Notes: generated by a model not told the origin, from the sequence alone. 64,000 nucleotides of DNA from Acidobacterium sp. (GCA_003131625.1 PKVY01000059.1:129624-193623), one strand, 5' to 3'. Numbered from the stretch's first letter, positions 52,491-60,487 are shown. Numbers and translations: made by a program.

Positions 52491-54029
52491 TCAGATGAAC
52501 CATCTGCGATTAGCCGTGCTGTCTTTCCCATCATGCTTCGACTGACAGCTGAGTTGGCAGTTGTCATCCGCTCCGAGCCCGGAGTCGCCGAGACCCCCAT
52601 TAAGAAAATTTAGCGTCGTCATATCGCCACGGGCCGGTGAATCTGCTGAGAAGATCGTGTTCCTCAACAGTGCGGATGCAAGGAGCAGGCCAGAACCTAA
52701 CGATACAAAGCCTGCCGAGAAATCGGCGGGCGGGCGCACGACGTAATCCCTCAATGCAGCCTCTCCGAGCCTGCCGCACTGGGTACCAGACAAGTATTCC
52801 TCTATAGCTTCCGCATCCAAACCACGCGCCGTGAGGAATTCGCGTCGTTCGTGATCAGGCATTCTGCGGAGCTGATCTTCGAGCGCGCGCATCTTCTCGC
52901 CGTCCTTCCCCGCCGGGTTGAAGCAGGCGAGACAAGCTGCTCCGGATCGGCCGCTGTATAAATTGCTCTTGGCCTGAAGATTTAATGTGCTCCCGCCGAG
53001 CAGGAGCTGGGGATGAAGGCCCTGAACATCTTGGCGCGCAGCTCCCTTATCAACACATGAAGCCACAACTGAAAAGACCAGATCGTCGACCTCGTGCGCA
53101 ACGTCTGCGTGGAGACCGAGTCGTACATCTGCCGTATAGGACTTTATTGTTCCCAGAAAGGAGAAAGCCTCGATGCCTCGGGCTTTCAGCGCACGCCCAA
53201 TCGCGTGGACCTTGTGCTGTCCAATATCCAGCCAGCCCGCCAGTAGGCAGCGATTCAGGCTTGTGTCGTCATAGTGATCGTCATCAATCAGAACGAGATA
53301 ACCTTCAGCGAGTCCAAGATTGGCGATGATATAGGCTAAGGCATTTCCGACAGCACCGGTACCGACAATGTGGGTTGGCGGAAGGATTGTGCCCGAAATT
53401 GCCGGGCCGTCGTGGAGATCCATCCAATTCCGCGAAGATGCTCCAGACCAGAGAGAATAGCCGTCACCGGACAGCAACCTTCCGCGGCGGATACCCCGAC
53501 TGTGTTTGAAGATTTCGCCGGCCGCGAGAGCAGCGGCTAGGAACGGACCAAGCGGGTTTGGCGAGGCTGGCAGGACAGATTGGCTCGCATGGGATGGATC
53601 GCCGACCCAAGCTCTCCAGCCGTCGCCGACTGCAAGAAGTCTGTGGCCCTGACAGGGCTCCTGCGGAGCTTCTCCAATGAATACTGTGCAGTTAACAGTC
53701 GATGTGGTCCGCAATGTTGTTACAGAAACCGCACCATTGACAGCCCAAGCAGCTAGCGACCCCAGGCATGCTGGAAAGCGATTGCCGGAATCTCCACTGG
53801 GCAGTTTGATCAGAATGGGTGTATCCGGCGCAATGATTTCAATGTGTCGCACCAACCGAACCTGACGGCAAAGCAGGTTGACCAGACAGGACGCCAGAAG
53901 CTGGCCTGCGCAGGATGATGCCCAGCGCGCTGCGACGACGATGCGAATGCTCTGTTCATTGGCCTGCTGTAAGTCCCGCAACCCATCCGCGGCCAACAGA
54001 TGTCGATTGGCGATTCCATCGGTGTTCAT
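52491..54029 (-). CDS. E1-like ubiquitin-activating enzyme (ThiF/MoeB fold)
   Basis: This 512-residue protein has an unrecognised N-terminal domain (residues 1-215) and a ThiF-type adenylation domain. Visible are the nucleotide loop THIVGTGAVGNALAYII (near 220-236), acidic VLIDDDHYDDTSLNR (near 247-260), CLACF (Cys 366, 369) and CQLSC (Cys 491, 495) as probable zinc ligands, and Cys 418 in SGTQCGRLGEAALRDYVV, which could be the thioester Cys. It should adenylate the C-terminal Gly of the ubiquitin-like protein and pass it to the E2. It is the last of four tightly packed genes and overlaps the JAB gene by four bases. Confidence 0.85.
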   Translation of the reverse strand: MNTDGIANRHLLAADGLRDLQQANEQSIRIVVAARWASSCAGQLLASCLVNLLCRQVRLVRHIEIIAPDTPILIKLPSGDSGNRFPACLGSLAAWAVNGAVSVTTLRTTSTVNCTVFIGEAPQEPCQGHRLLAVGDGWRAWVGDPSHASQSVLPASPNPLGPFLAAALAAGEIFKHSRGIRRGRLLSGDGYSLWSGASSRNWMDLHDGPAISGTILPPTHIVGTGAVGNALAYIIANLGLAEGYLVLIDDDHYDDTSLNRCLLAGWLDIGQHKVHAIGRALKARGIEAFSFLGTIKSYTADVRLGLHADVAHEVDDLVFSVVASCVDKGAARQDVQGLHPQLLLGGSTLNLQAKSNLYSGRSGAACLACFNPAGKDGEKMRALEDQLRRMPDHERREFLTARGLDAEAIEEYLSGTQCGRLGEAALRDYVVRPPADFSAGFVSLGSGLLLASALLRNTIFSADSPARGDMTTLNFLNGGLGDSGLGADDNCQLSCQSKHDGKDSTANRRWFI

Positions 54030-54559
54030 CGCAGATCCTCCACCTGCACAGTCCCGTTGATAATGATGACGCGTCGCTCAGCGGAAGCTTGGTCAAGCAG
54101 ATGCCAGTAGTCGTTCTGCCATTCATGTATTCCAACGCCGATCGGGAAAGGCTGATTGCTGCGCCCATAATATGGAAAGACCAGGGAAACAACGCGGCGA
54201 CTGCTCACCATACGATCATCGTAAGAAGAATGTTCGACGCGCCTGCCAGGGTGGCTGTGAACCTGAGCAAGCGGCTTCCAGTCGTCGGGTAGACCATGAA
54301 CGACTTCGGCTAGGGCATCAGCAGGAATGGTGTAATTCCCCCAGGTCATCCGCTGACGTGGCGCAACGACAAAAGCGACCCTGCCGTTTCCCGCGGCATC
54401 CCTTGGACCATACCAGAGGAGACCGCTTTCCCGGCGACCCGCCCGACCCAATAGCAAGGTTGTCGCAGTTAGCGCATGGGTCGGCACACTCAACCGGAGA
54501 TCGACCGGCACATAAGGGCACGGCGGCGGCAACCTGAAAAGATCATCTTCACTGTCCAC
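54026..54559 (-). CDS. JAB/JAMM metalloprotease (deubiquitinase-like)
   Basis: The GTG at 54559 inside the E2 3' end gives 177 residues; an ATG at 54649 is further back and adds residues unlike the family. The JAMM signature is complete: catalytic Glu in RRESGLLWYGP, HSHPG for zinc ligands and SSYDD for the Ser/Asp pair, in the order H-x-H-P-x7-S-x2-D. Such enzymes in bacterial ubiquitin-like operons trim the precursor C-terminus or cleave conjugates. The ubiquitin-like protein here ends GGA, so one residue should be removed to expose Gly-Gly. The gene overlaps both neighbours. Confidence 0.87.
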   Translation of the reverse strand: MDSEDDLFRLPPPCPYVPVDLRLSVPTHALTATTLLLGRAGRRESGLLWYGPRDAAGNGRVAFVVAPRQRMTWGNYTIPADALAEVVHGLPDDWKPLAQVHSHPGRRVEHSSYDDRMVSSRRVVSLVFPYYGRSNQPFPIGVGIHEWQNDYWHLLDQASAERRVIIINGTVQVEDLR

Positions 54560-55076
54560 TGGCCGAGAAACGTCCTCCGTAGAATGAGGTGAGCGCTTTG
54601 CGAATCGCTGTGATTGTGGTGAGGAACGTGTCAGTTTCCCTCCATACATGTTCAGGCCTTACCTGATGCAGGAACTCGTAGAACTCGAGGGTTGCCGAAC
54701 AGCAAATCAGCTGAACCGGAGCGGCCTGCGGCGTCCGCCGGTAAGCAACATGGGTATAGCATTCCGAACTCGTGAGTTTCGGCACAAACCGCTGATCGTC
54801 CGGATAGACATAGCTTTTGGTTTCAGGATTGACGAATTGCGCACTCGGCGGCCATTTGCGATATGCCTGGAAGCCGAGCCGCACAAGATAGCTGTCCTCA
54901 TTGCCTTGGTATGTGCCAGCCATCGGAACCAGCAGTGACAACTTGTTCAGGCGTGACCACCCCAGTTCTTCAAGGGATGAAGCCCCCATGATCCTCAGAA
55001 CGCGCGGAATGTCCTCGTCAAGCGCGGCGGCGCCCGCGTGGAGATCCTGCGTCGGCAGCTCGTTTGCCCGTGCCAC
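54549..55076 (-). CDS. E2-like ubiquitin-conjugating enzyme
   Basis: This 175-residue protein resembles prokaryotic E2/UBC-fold proteins. A strand region YLVRLGFQAYRKWPPSAQFVNPETKSYVYPDD has the PPxxxFVNP pattern, then YTHVAYR, and VQLICCSATLEFYEFLHQVRPEHVW holds the probable catalytic Cys (125 or 126). C-terminal helices follow (TFLTTITAIRKALTSFY). It would take the ubiquitin-like protein from the E1 and transfer it to targets. It begins two bases after the ubiquitin-like gene and overlaps the JAB gene, so the four genes form one unit. Confidence 0.78.
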   Translation of the reverse strand: MARANELPTQDLHAGAAALDEDIPRVLRIMGASSLEELGWSRLNKLSLLVPMAGTYQGNEDSYLVRLGFQAYRKWPPSAQFVNPETKSYVYPDDQRFVPKLTSSECYTHVAYRRTPQAAPVQLICCSATLEFYEFLHQVRPEHVWRETDTFLTTITAIRKALTSFYGGRFSASGQ

Positions 55077-55078
55077 GA

Positions 55079-55510
55079 TTAAGCGCCGCCAGTCTCGGAG
55101 GCGATGCCGAAGCGGAAGTTCTCGATGACCTTCTGCCGGCGTGCCTCTTCGAGCGTTAGTCCGAGGTAGTTCATCAGCGATTTGGGGTGTTCACCTCCCG
55201 TCTGGAACACATCCTTCGGCTCACGAGCAATCTTGAGCTCGATATAGGATTTGTCCCACACCTGCTGGAGCGTGGACGAGAGCTTCTCCCTGAACGACGC
55301 CTTCTCCACTTCGTTCACGTGGGTTACGTGAACTTCAACGATGTCGCGGTCGCGCTCTGCGTCCTTGATCTCTTCGATGGCCCGCTCAACGTCCAGTTCG
55401 GCAGCGGCTTCCTCGGCGCGCGCGCCGGCCAGCCGCATTTCGGCGGCCTCAAGATCGTGAGTCGCCGCCGCCAAGGGATCGTTGTTGTCTGGTTTGCTGT
55501 TCTCCGTCAC
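55079..55510 (-). CDS. Ubiquitin-like modifier with N-terminal coiled coil, C-terminus GGA
   Basis: The GTG at 55510 follows GGAGAG by six bases and gives 143 residues. Residues about 12-55 are Ala/Glu-rich and helical (LEAAEMRLAGARAEEAAAELDVERAIEEI), a likely coiled coil. The remainder has beta-grasp-like alternation (IVEVHVTHVNEVEKASF, SYIELKIAREPKDVF, then a helical LGLTLEEARRQKV and the strand NFRFGIAS) and ends TGGA. A Gly-Gly tail plus one residue is what a JAB protease would mature for E1 activation. With E2, JAB and E1 genes directly downstream, a modifier role is well supported by context, less by its own sequence. Confidence 0.75.
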   Translation of the reverse strand: MTENSKPDNNDPLAAATHDLEAAEMRLAGARAEEAAAELDVERAIEEIKDAERDRDIVEVHVTHVNEVEKASFREKLSSTLQQVWDKSYIELKIAREPKDVFQTGGEHPKSLMNYLGLTLEEARRQKVIENFRFGIASETGGA

Positions 55511-55580
55511 AAGACACTCTCCGGAGGCCCCCGTCAGGAAGCCTCCCATATGTCATGCTCTCGACCGGAGCGAATTGGAC

Positions 55581-55656
55581 TGCTCCAAATCGAGATTCTT
55601 CACTTTGGCCCGTTTTTCGACCGCGTACACCGTCCAAATCCACGAAATTTGGAGCA
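55581..55656. promoter_or_regulatory. Inverted-repeat operator in the divergent promoter
   Basis: TCCAAAT (55633..55639) and ATTTGGA (55647..55653) form a perfect repeat with a seven-base spacer. TGCTCCAAAT (55581..55590) is a perfect ten-base inverted partner of ATTTGGAGCA (55647..55656). The three half sites lie between the ubiquitin-like gene (start 55510) and the sigma-like gene (start 55689), so one regulator could bind and loop to control both directions. Confidence 0.6.
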
Positions 55657-55688
55657 TCATAAGGGAGAAAGGGCTTGCGGCGGGCCAC

Positions 55689-56333
55689 ATGCAAGAAACG
55701 GCGGGACTGCCGGCGCAGACGGATAGAATTGCCGGGCCAGAGGAGGTCCGCCAGGCAATTTCTGCCCTTACCGAGGGAGAGCTGCTCAAGCTCCAGCGGC
55801 TGGCGGAGCGGGCGATCTTTCGCCTCAGACGAAGGGTCTGGGGGGTTGAGGCCGGCGATCTTCTGAACGACGCAGTTCTTCGGCTGCTCAATGAGAAACG
55901 CCGGTGGAAACCGAAAAGGGTCGATCTGGTGGGACAACTTGCCGGAATTATCGCCAGTATCGAGTCTGATTGGCTCAAACGCGGGAAACGCGGTGAGGTC
56001 CCCATTGTCGAAGCCGACCTCAGGCGTGACGATCCAGAGGGCGCGGAAGTTCCCACCGCTCTGGAATTGGCGGCTGACCCACGGCCTGATCCTGAGCAAG
56101 TGGTGCTCGCGAGTGAGGAGCTGACCCAGGAACAGCTCTTTCACCAAATTGAAGAACTTTTTCGCGAGGACTCGCTCGCGAGTCTCATCTCTAGCGAATG
56201 GCAGCGCGGGACCACCGGGCCCCAAATAATGAAGGCGCTCGATCTCACGCGCCAGCAATACGACACGGCCGTAAGGAGAATGGATCGAGCAATCCAAAAA
56301 CGCTGGCCGGAAGGAATGCCCCATGCCCACTGA
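55689..56333 (+). CDS. Sigma-70/ECF-like protein
   Basis: The ATG at 55689 gives 214 residues. A region 2-like segment (LLKLQRLAERAIFRLRRRVWGVEAGDLLNDAVLRLLNEKRRWKPKRVDLVGQLAGIIASIESDWLKR) and a C-terminal region 4-like helix-turn-helix (PQIMKALDLTRQQYDTAVRRMDRAIQKRW) are visible. Region 2 is not canonical, so it may be a sigma factor or a sigma-derived regulator. It is divergent from the ubiquitin-like operon across an inverted-repeat control region and overlaps the next gene by 11 bases. I infer that it drives or tunes that operon. Confidence 0.75.
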   Translation: MQETAGLPAQTDRIAGPEEVRQAISALTEGELLKLQRLAERAIFRLRRRVWGVEAGDLLNDAVLRLLNEKRRWKPKRVDLVGQLAGIIASIESDWLKRGKRGEVPIVEADLRRDDPEGAEVPTALELAADPRPDPEQVVLASEELTQEQLFHQIEELFREDSLASLISSEWQRGTTGPQIMKALDLTRQQYDTAVRRMDRAIQKRWPEGMPHAH

Positions 56334-56790
56334 CAGAGAACGCACAGAATTGGAAATCCTGTTCGCCAATCTTGCTCGAGGGGTAGAGAATGCTTCTCCT
56401 GAGGACCTTCTAGTGGAGGCTAAGGCGGAAGGTCAGGACACCGAACAGATTGCTTCCAGCGTCAGAGCTACTTTGTTTAACGCTGTTCACAGCTTTGAAC
56501 AGAGAAAACTCCATGCGGCCCGCCATGGATACAGAAAACGTTCCAGAGAACTGAGGAGTAGACGAATTGAGTTTCCGGCTACTCCTGCTGAACGTCTCGC
56601 GCTTCTGATAAGGGCAGCAAGCAGCGATGAGCGTGTCGCCAGGGTGACGGCCCGATTCAGAGATTTAAGGGACATGACGGACGAGGATGTTCAATCGGCC
56701 CTAGAGGATCTAATGGAGCTCGGCGCGCTTGATAGCGTCATGCAAGACAGTCGTGGCGGAGATGAACAAGCAGGGAACGACACCATTTGA
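56323..56790 (+). CDS. Unknown helical protein between sigma and ImmA genes
   Basis: I do not recognise this 155-residue protein. It is charged and mostly helical (TELEILFANLARGVENASPEDLLVEAKAEG..., RVARVTARFRDLRDMTDEDVQSALEDLMELGALDSVM), with a basic middle (RHGYRKRSRELRSRR). It overlaps the sigma-like gene by 11 bases and the ImmA gene by 29, so the three are co-expressed. Candidate roles are an anti-sigma factor or a repressor cleaved by the ImmA protease; both are inferences from position. Confidence 0.65.
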   Translation: MPTDRERTELEILFANLARGVENASPEDLLVEAKAEGQDTEQIASSVRATLFNAVHSFEQRKLHAARHGYRKRSRELRSRRIEFPATPAERLALLIRAASSDERVARVTARFRDLRDMTDEDVQSALEDLMELGALDSVMQDSRGGDEQAGNDTI

Positions 56791-57589
56791 GATCCTCGCT
56801 GAGCTAGGAATATACGAACCGGAGGATCTGGACATCGAGGCCATTGCGTTTCACTGCAGGGCTACGATTGTCTATAAGCCGCTTTTCGGCTGTGAAGCTC
56901 GCATCGTGGGCGTTGGCGACGAGGCAATCATCACGGTCAATACCAGGTCTACTCTTGAACGAAGACGATTCTCTGCCGGCCACGAACTGGGCCACTGGAT
57001 GCGCGATCGAGGAACGGCCGCCTTCCTGTGCGATGACAAGATGATTGACGGGGAATGGTCAAAAGAGAATCCGGAAAAGCGCGCCAACCGATTCGCCTCA
57101 GATCTGCTCATGCCGCCTAAGATGTTTCGCCCGCTTGCAAAAGGGCTTCCCATTACATTTACAACAGTCCAGGAGCTAGCCGGGGTTTTCAAAATGAGCC
57201 TTTCGGCCACGGCGATTCGGCTCGTCGAATACGGCTCCTATCCTGCGATGCTTATATGCAACGGATCGGAAGGCCGCAGATGGTATGTTCCGAGTTCAGA
57301 TGTCGAACGTCGGCTCTGGCCTGTGGATCGGCCCGGACAATGGACGCATGCATCTGGCATTCTGAGCGGAAAATCACGCGCGAGTGGGCCACATGATGTT
57401 CGCGCTGACGAGTGGATCAAGAACTTCCGCGCGGATCAATATTGGGTGAAAGAAGACTCAATTATGTGGTCTTCTGGTACGACGCTGTCCTTGATTTGGT
57501 GGGAAGATGAGAGGCAGCCAAAGGAGCTCGACGATTTCAAAGAGGAAAGCGGTTCATGGCGCACTGATGGAAGGCGAAATTGGGACTAG
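56762..57589 (+). CDS. ImmA/IrrE-family zinc metalloprotease
   Basis: From ATG 56762 the protein has 275 residues; GTG 56753 is an alternative start. The zinc motif RRFSAGHELGHWM (HExxH) lies near residue 76, followed by ENPEKRANRFASDLLMPPKMF with the third ligand Glu/Asn region, the usual ImmA/IrrE order. A C-terminal extension of about 100 residues (VPSSDVERRLWPVDRPGQW..., LSLIWWEDERQP) is not part of the core. These proteases cleave repressors or regulators after stress, so it probably relieves control of the neighbouring operon. Confidence 0.88.
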   Translation: MNKQGTTPFEILAELGIYEPEDLDIEAIAFHCRATIVYKPLFGCEARIVGVGDEAIITVNTRSTLERRRFSAGHELGHWMRDRGTAAFLCDDKMIDGEWSKENPEKRANRFASDLLMPPKMFRPLAKGLPITFTTVQELAGVFKMSLSATAIRLVEYGSYPAMLICNGSEGRRWYVPSSDVERRLWPVDRPGQWTHASGILSGKSRASGPHDVRADEWIKNFRADQYWVKEDSIMWSSGTTLSLIWWEDERQPKELDDFKEESGSWRTDGRRNWD

Positions 57590-57685
57590 GATTTCCGTCG
57601 AGATGGCGACCGATGACCGTGTTGCACAGCGGTTGGCGTTTCAAATCAATATTGTGCACGGATGTACTGATTCTTCCCTAAAACG

Positions 57686-58561
57686 ATGAATAGCCCAAAG
57701 CTACATCATTATGTCCCGCAGTTTTATCTCCGACGATTTGTCGACGATTCGGGGCGCCTATGGGTATGGGATCGTGACAATGACCGCACATTCGCAGTGA
57801 AGCCAGATAACGTAGCAGCTGAGCATAGCTTCTATTTGTCGGATGAACTGGCCGAACTTGGTGAAGATGCACTCGCCATGGAAAAGCAGTTCTCCGAGAT
57901 TGAAGGAGAGGTCGCTCAAATAACCTCCCAATGGCTTGATTGGCTCCGTGAGATGAGCCCAGGAGAACCGATTCCGATCCCGTACGCGAATCGAGAATTG
58001 CTCTCTCTCCATATCTCTTTGCAATTTCTCCGCACGGTTGATACGAGAGATGTTCTGGCAATCTTCGGCGAAAGGACCGAAGGGAGGGCATTGTCGCCCG
58101 AACAGAGACGCAACTTGCACATGTACATGCTGTGGAACAGCCAATTGGTTCACGGGCTCGCCGAAAGAATAAGAACGGCCACGTGGATCTTTGGCAAGAA
58201 CGACACCGAGGTTCCGTTCGTCACATCGGACAACCCTATTGCCTTTAGGACGGGTGACAACTCCATGTGGTGGAGGAATGGCCTCCGAACTCCCGGCACG
58301 TACGCCGTGTTTCCGCTAGCGCCGGACATTGTGATGTACTGTCACCCGAGAGAACCGCCGTGGCTCGCTATCACAGATCTCAACGAATGTTTATCCCCGG
58401 TTCGTTGCACGCAAGAGATGGTAGAGAGTGAGAACTCCGGCCAAGTATTCATGACATCTCGATTCGTATTTTCGCGGCGCGCCCAATTTGACAGTGAGCG
58501 AGAATTTGCCAAAACGATTGGCACCGACATCTACGCTCGTGATCGGAATCACGAAGAATAG
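57686..58561 (+). CDS. DUF4238 family protein
   Basis: This 291-residue protein has the N-terminal signature HHYVPQFYLRRFVDDSGRLWVWDRD of DUF4238, then VAAEHSFYLSD and, near residue 180, VPFVTSDNPIAFRTGD followed by YAVFPLAPDIVMYCHP. The family is uncharacterised; members are often near defence genes, and the conserved His, Arg and Asp residues suggest an enzyme. It is separate from the ImmA gene by about 96 bases and ends at a hairpin terminator. GC is lower than in the transfer regions. Confidence 0.82.
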   Translation: MNSPKLHHYVPQFYLRRFVDDSGRLWVWDRDNDRTFAVKPDNVAAEHSFYLSDELAELGEDALAMEKQFSEIEGEVAQITSQWLDWLREMSPGEPIPIPYANRELLSLHISLQFLRTVDTRDVLAIFGERTEGRALSPEQRRNLHMYMLWNSQLVHGLAERIRTATWIFGKNDTEVPFVTSDNPIAFRTGDNSMWWRNGLRTPGTYAVFPLAPDIVMYCHPREPPWLAITDLNECLSPVRCTQEMVESENSGQVFMTSRFVFSRRAQFDSEREFAKTIGTDIYARDRNHEE

Positions 58562-58581
58562 ACACGCGGGGCGACGATGCC

Positions 58582-58603
58582 AGCTCTTTTAGAGGCTTTT
58601 TTT
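58582..58603 (+). terminator. Rho-independent terminator after the DUF4238 gene
   Basis: AGC-TCT and AGA-GGCT pair across a short loop, with one bulged base, and a run of seven T follows. It lies about 20 bases after the DUF4238 stop. Confidence 0.6.
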
Positions 58604-58698
58604 ACACTTCCCCTCTGCCGCTTTTGCATCCGCTACGGGACTGCTACAGGCTCCGCCTTGCGGCAAATGGGATAGCGAAGTGCATCTCTTTGAGGGAC

Positions 58699-59397
58699 TC
58701 AGGAGAACGTCCGTCGACCAAGCGGGTCATTCTTGAAATGCATATTGTTCACTTGTACCCAATGCCGTTCTTCGGTGTCGCGTGGTTTCTTCCACGGCCT
58801 TGATAACCCCACCGACAACAGGACGTCTTCCTTCACGAGCCGATCTGCAAGGGATCTTATTAGGCGATGACGCGGCGTCTCTTGATCATCTTCGTACAGC
58901 CTCAGATCTGTAACAGAAAAAGCTGGCGCGAAGGTACCATCATCCAAGCGTAGTCGAATCTTGTCATAGGGATCGACATATAAGCTTGAACCCGTTGGCA
59001 AAACCAGACAACCCAACGAAGCAGCGCCTTGGTTTAGATCAACCGCGCACGCTCGACCATGCCGAGCGAGACAGGGACCAAAGACCGCCGCTAGATCTGT
59101 CGCCGCTTCTTGTTGGATCATGTTCCAGAAATCCTGCGGTTCTGCCATGCCAAGGAGCTTAAGATTTCCGGAGTTAAACTGGTGGTCTTCGAGTTCAGGC
59201 GCAGTTCCCACGAAGCGTGTCGGCCCGAGGTCGACCATCGCTCCAATTTCAAAGACACCGCCGTTTTTCAGGAGCAAATCAACTCCGAGGCGTCTCCCCA
59301 GAACCGGTCGCACATGTTTACCGTTGTTGAGATCGATTCCGGCCACGCAAATGTAGCCTGGTTGCATTCTAGTGAGGTGACTTACAGCGATCTTCAT
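58699..59397 (-). CDS. Dual OB domain-like protein
   Basis: The ATG at 59397 (MKIAVSHLTRMQPGYICVAGIDLNNGKHVRPVLGRRLGVDLL) gives 232 residues. The N-terminal 90 residues read like the dual-OB-domain proteins that occur beside DUF488 genes, with ICVAGID...HVRPV and FEIGAMVDLGPT patterns. A cysteine region (FGPCLARHGRACAVDLNQGAASLGCLVL) and a second beta-rich unit (DKIRLRLDDGTFAPAFSVTDLRLYEDD) follow. It ends a leftward operon of two DUF488 genes. Nucleic-acid binding is plausible but unproven. Confidence 0.6.
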   Translation of the reverse strand: MKIAVSHLTRMQPGYICVAGIDLNNGKHVRPVLGRRLGVDLLLKNGGVFEIGAMVDLGPTRFVGTAPELEDHQFNSGNLKLLGMAEPQDFWNMIQQEAATDLAAVFGPCLARHGRACAVDLNQGAASLGCLVLPTGSSLYVDPYDKIRLRLDDGTFAPAFSVTDLRLYEDDQETPRHRLIRSLADRLVKEDVLLSVGLSRPWKKPRDTEERHWVQVNNMHFKNDPLGRRTFS

Positions 59398-59426
59398 AGC
59401 GACCTTCGCGGAACGAGGACTGTTGC

Positions 59427-59867
59427 TTAAATGATGTGTGTGATCTCCAAGCTGCCGCCCCATTTGTCTCTGAGATATTCAGCAACGAGGCGCCTGTGGC
59501 ACCGGTCTGGCCGTTCTTCACTGCAGAGCAGGCAGGAATCTTCCATGACTCTGGGTGACACGCTCTCTTCGACATGCCGTTCCCGCATTAGAGCAAGGAA
59601 GCGATCTTCGTAGACCCGCCAATCTCCCTTCTCCTTCTTGTAGGCATCAAGCATGTCCCGAGTGGGGGCCAATTCTGGGAGGTGCAAGTACTCCATTTGG
59701 CATATCACATCTAGAAGGTAACGGAGGTCGTCCTTCTTTGTGAAACCAGCCAGTTGTGAAACATTGTTGAGGCGCACATCGATGAGGCGTTTTGCGCCTG
59801 ACTCCTTTAGCTTGGAAAAAAACGCCCTTGCAGACTTCTTTGTGAAGCCGATGGTATAGATCGTCAT
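59427..59867 (-). CDS. DUF488 family protein (first paralogue)
   Basis: This 146-residue protein starts MTIYTIGFTKKSARAFFSKLKESGAKRLIDVRLN and contains the DUF488 signatures: TIGF near the start, LIDVRLN, LPELAPT and a C-terminal SCLLCSEERPDRCHRRLVAEYL cysteine-histidine motif. DUF488 proteins have a small nuclease-like or reductase-like fold of unknown activity. It overlaps the other DUF488 gene by four bases and is followed by the dual-OB-like gene. Confidence 0.85.
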   Translation of the reverse strand: MTIYTIGFTKKSARAFFSKLKESGAKRLIDVRLNNVSQLAGFTKKDDLRYLLDVICQMEYLHLPELAPTRDMLDAYKKEKGDWRVYEDRFLALMRERHVEESVSPRVMEDSCLLCSEERPDRCHRRLVAEYLRDKWGGSLEITHII

Positions 59868-60487
59868 CCCGCTGTTCGCTCCCAAATCTCGGGCTCAGAT
59901 GACTCATCGCGGTCCGGTTGAGTGTACGCAATTTTCTCCTCCTGCAACCGATAAGCCTCTGCGATCAGTTGGTTCTGTGGCAAGAACATGTCGGGCAAGG
60001 ACAATGATTGAATGAGACGATTGATCGCGTCTTCATGGGTCTCGAGTGTGCCGTTTGCATGGATGTGCGAAACTGAGATACCTCGGCATTCAACATGTCT
60101 GGCAACTAGAATCGCGCGGTGACACTTGAGAGGCTCCTTTTCAGCACACATCAGCGAGATTCGATACTTCTTCAGGCCATCTTCGATTCGATCCAGTCCT
60201 TTGGCGAACAGAGATGTCTGTGCAATTCGGTCATAGATGACGCGGCCGTTTTCGTAACAGTTTTTGTCGGTCGTCCGCGCACCAAGCTCATCACCTAAGA
60301 AAACATATGCAATCCCGGCTTGCTTCAAGGCTTCTTTGAGCGCTTCGCGATTGAATTGGGGGTTAAGCCGACTGTATGGCTGGGAGCGAACATCACACAG
60401 TGCTTTGATATCGTGCCGCAATAACAGCGCAATGAAGTGCGGCACCGTATGGGTTGAATGGCCGATCGTGAACACTGCGTTTTGCAT
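59864..60487 (-). CDS. DUF488 family protein (second paralogue)
   Basis: From ATG 60487 (MQNAVFTIGHSTHTVPHFIALLLRHDIKALCDVRSQPYSRLNPQFNREAL) this has 207 residues. TIGHS, CDVRSQPYSR, YVFLGDELGAR and SLMCAEKEPLKCHRAILVARHV are the DUF488 hallmarks. It is the longer, more typical form; the next gene is a shorter diverged paralogue. Two DUF488 genes with a dual-OB gene suggest a three-part complex. GAGG upstream supports this start over ATG 60514. Confidence 0.87.
   Translation of the reverse strand: MQNAVFTIGHSTHTVPHFIALLLRHDIKALCDVRSQPYSRLNPQFNREALKEALKQAGIAYVFLGDELGARTTDKNCYENGRVIYDRIAQTSLFAKGLDRIEDGLKKYRISLMCAEKEPLKCHRAILVARHVECRGISVSHIHANGTLETHEDAINRLIQSLSLPDMFLPQNQLIAEAYRLQEEKIAYTQPDRDESSEPEIWERTAG

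Noticed and set aside
52246-52503. 85-codon frame overlapping the E1 stop as a possible fifth operon gene
   Set aside because: The overlap is tempting, but the translation is Pro/Arg/Ser-rich and the region holds a hairpin typical of a 3' end.
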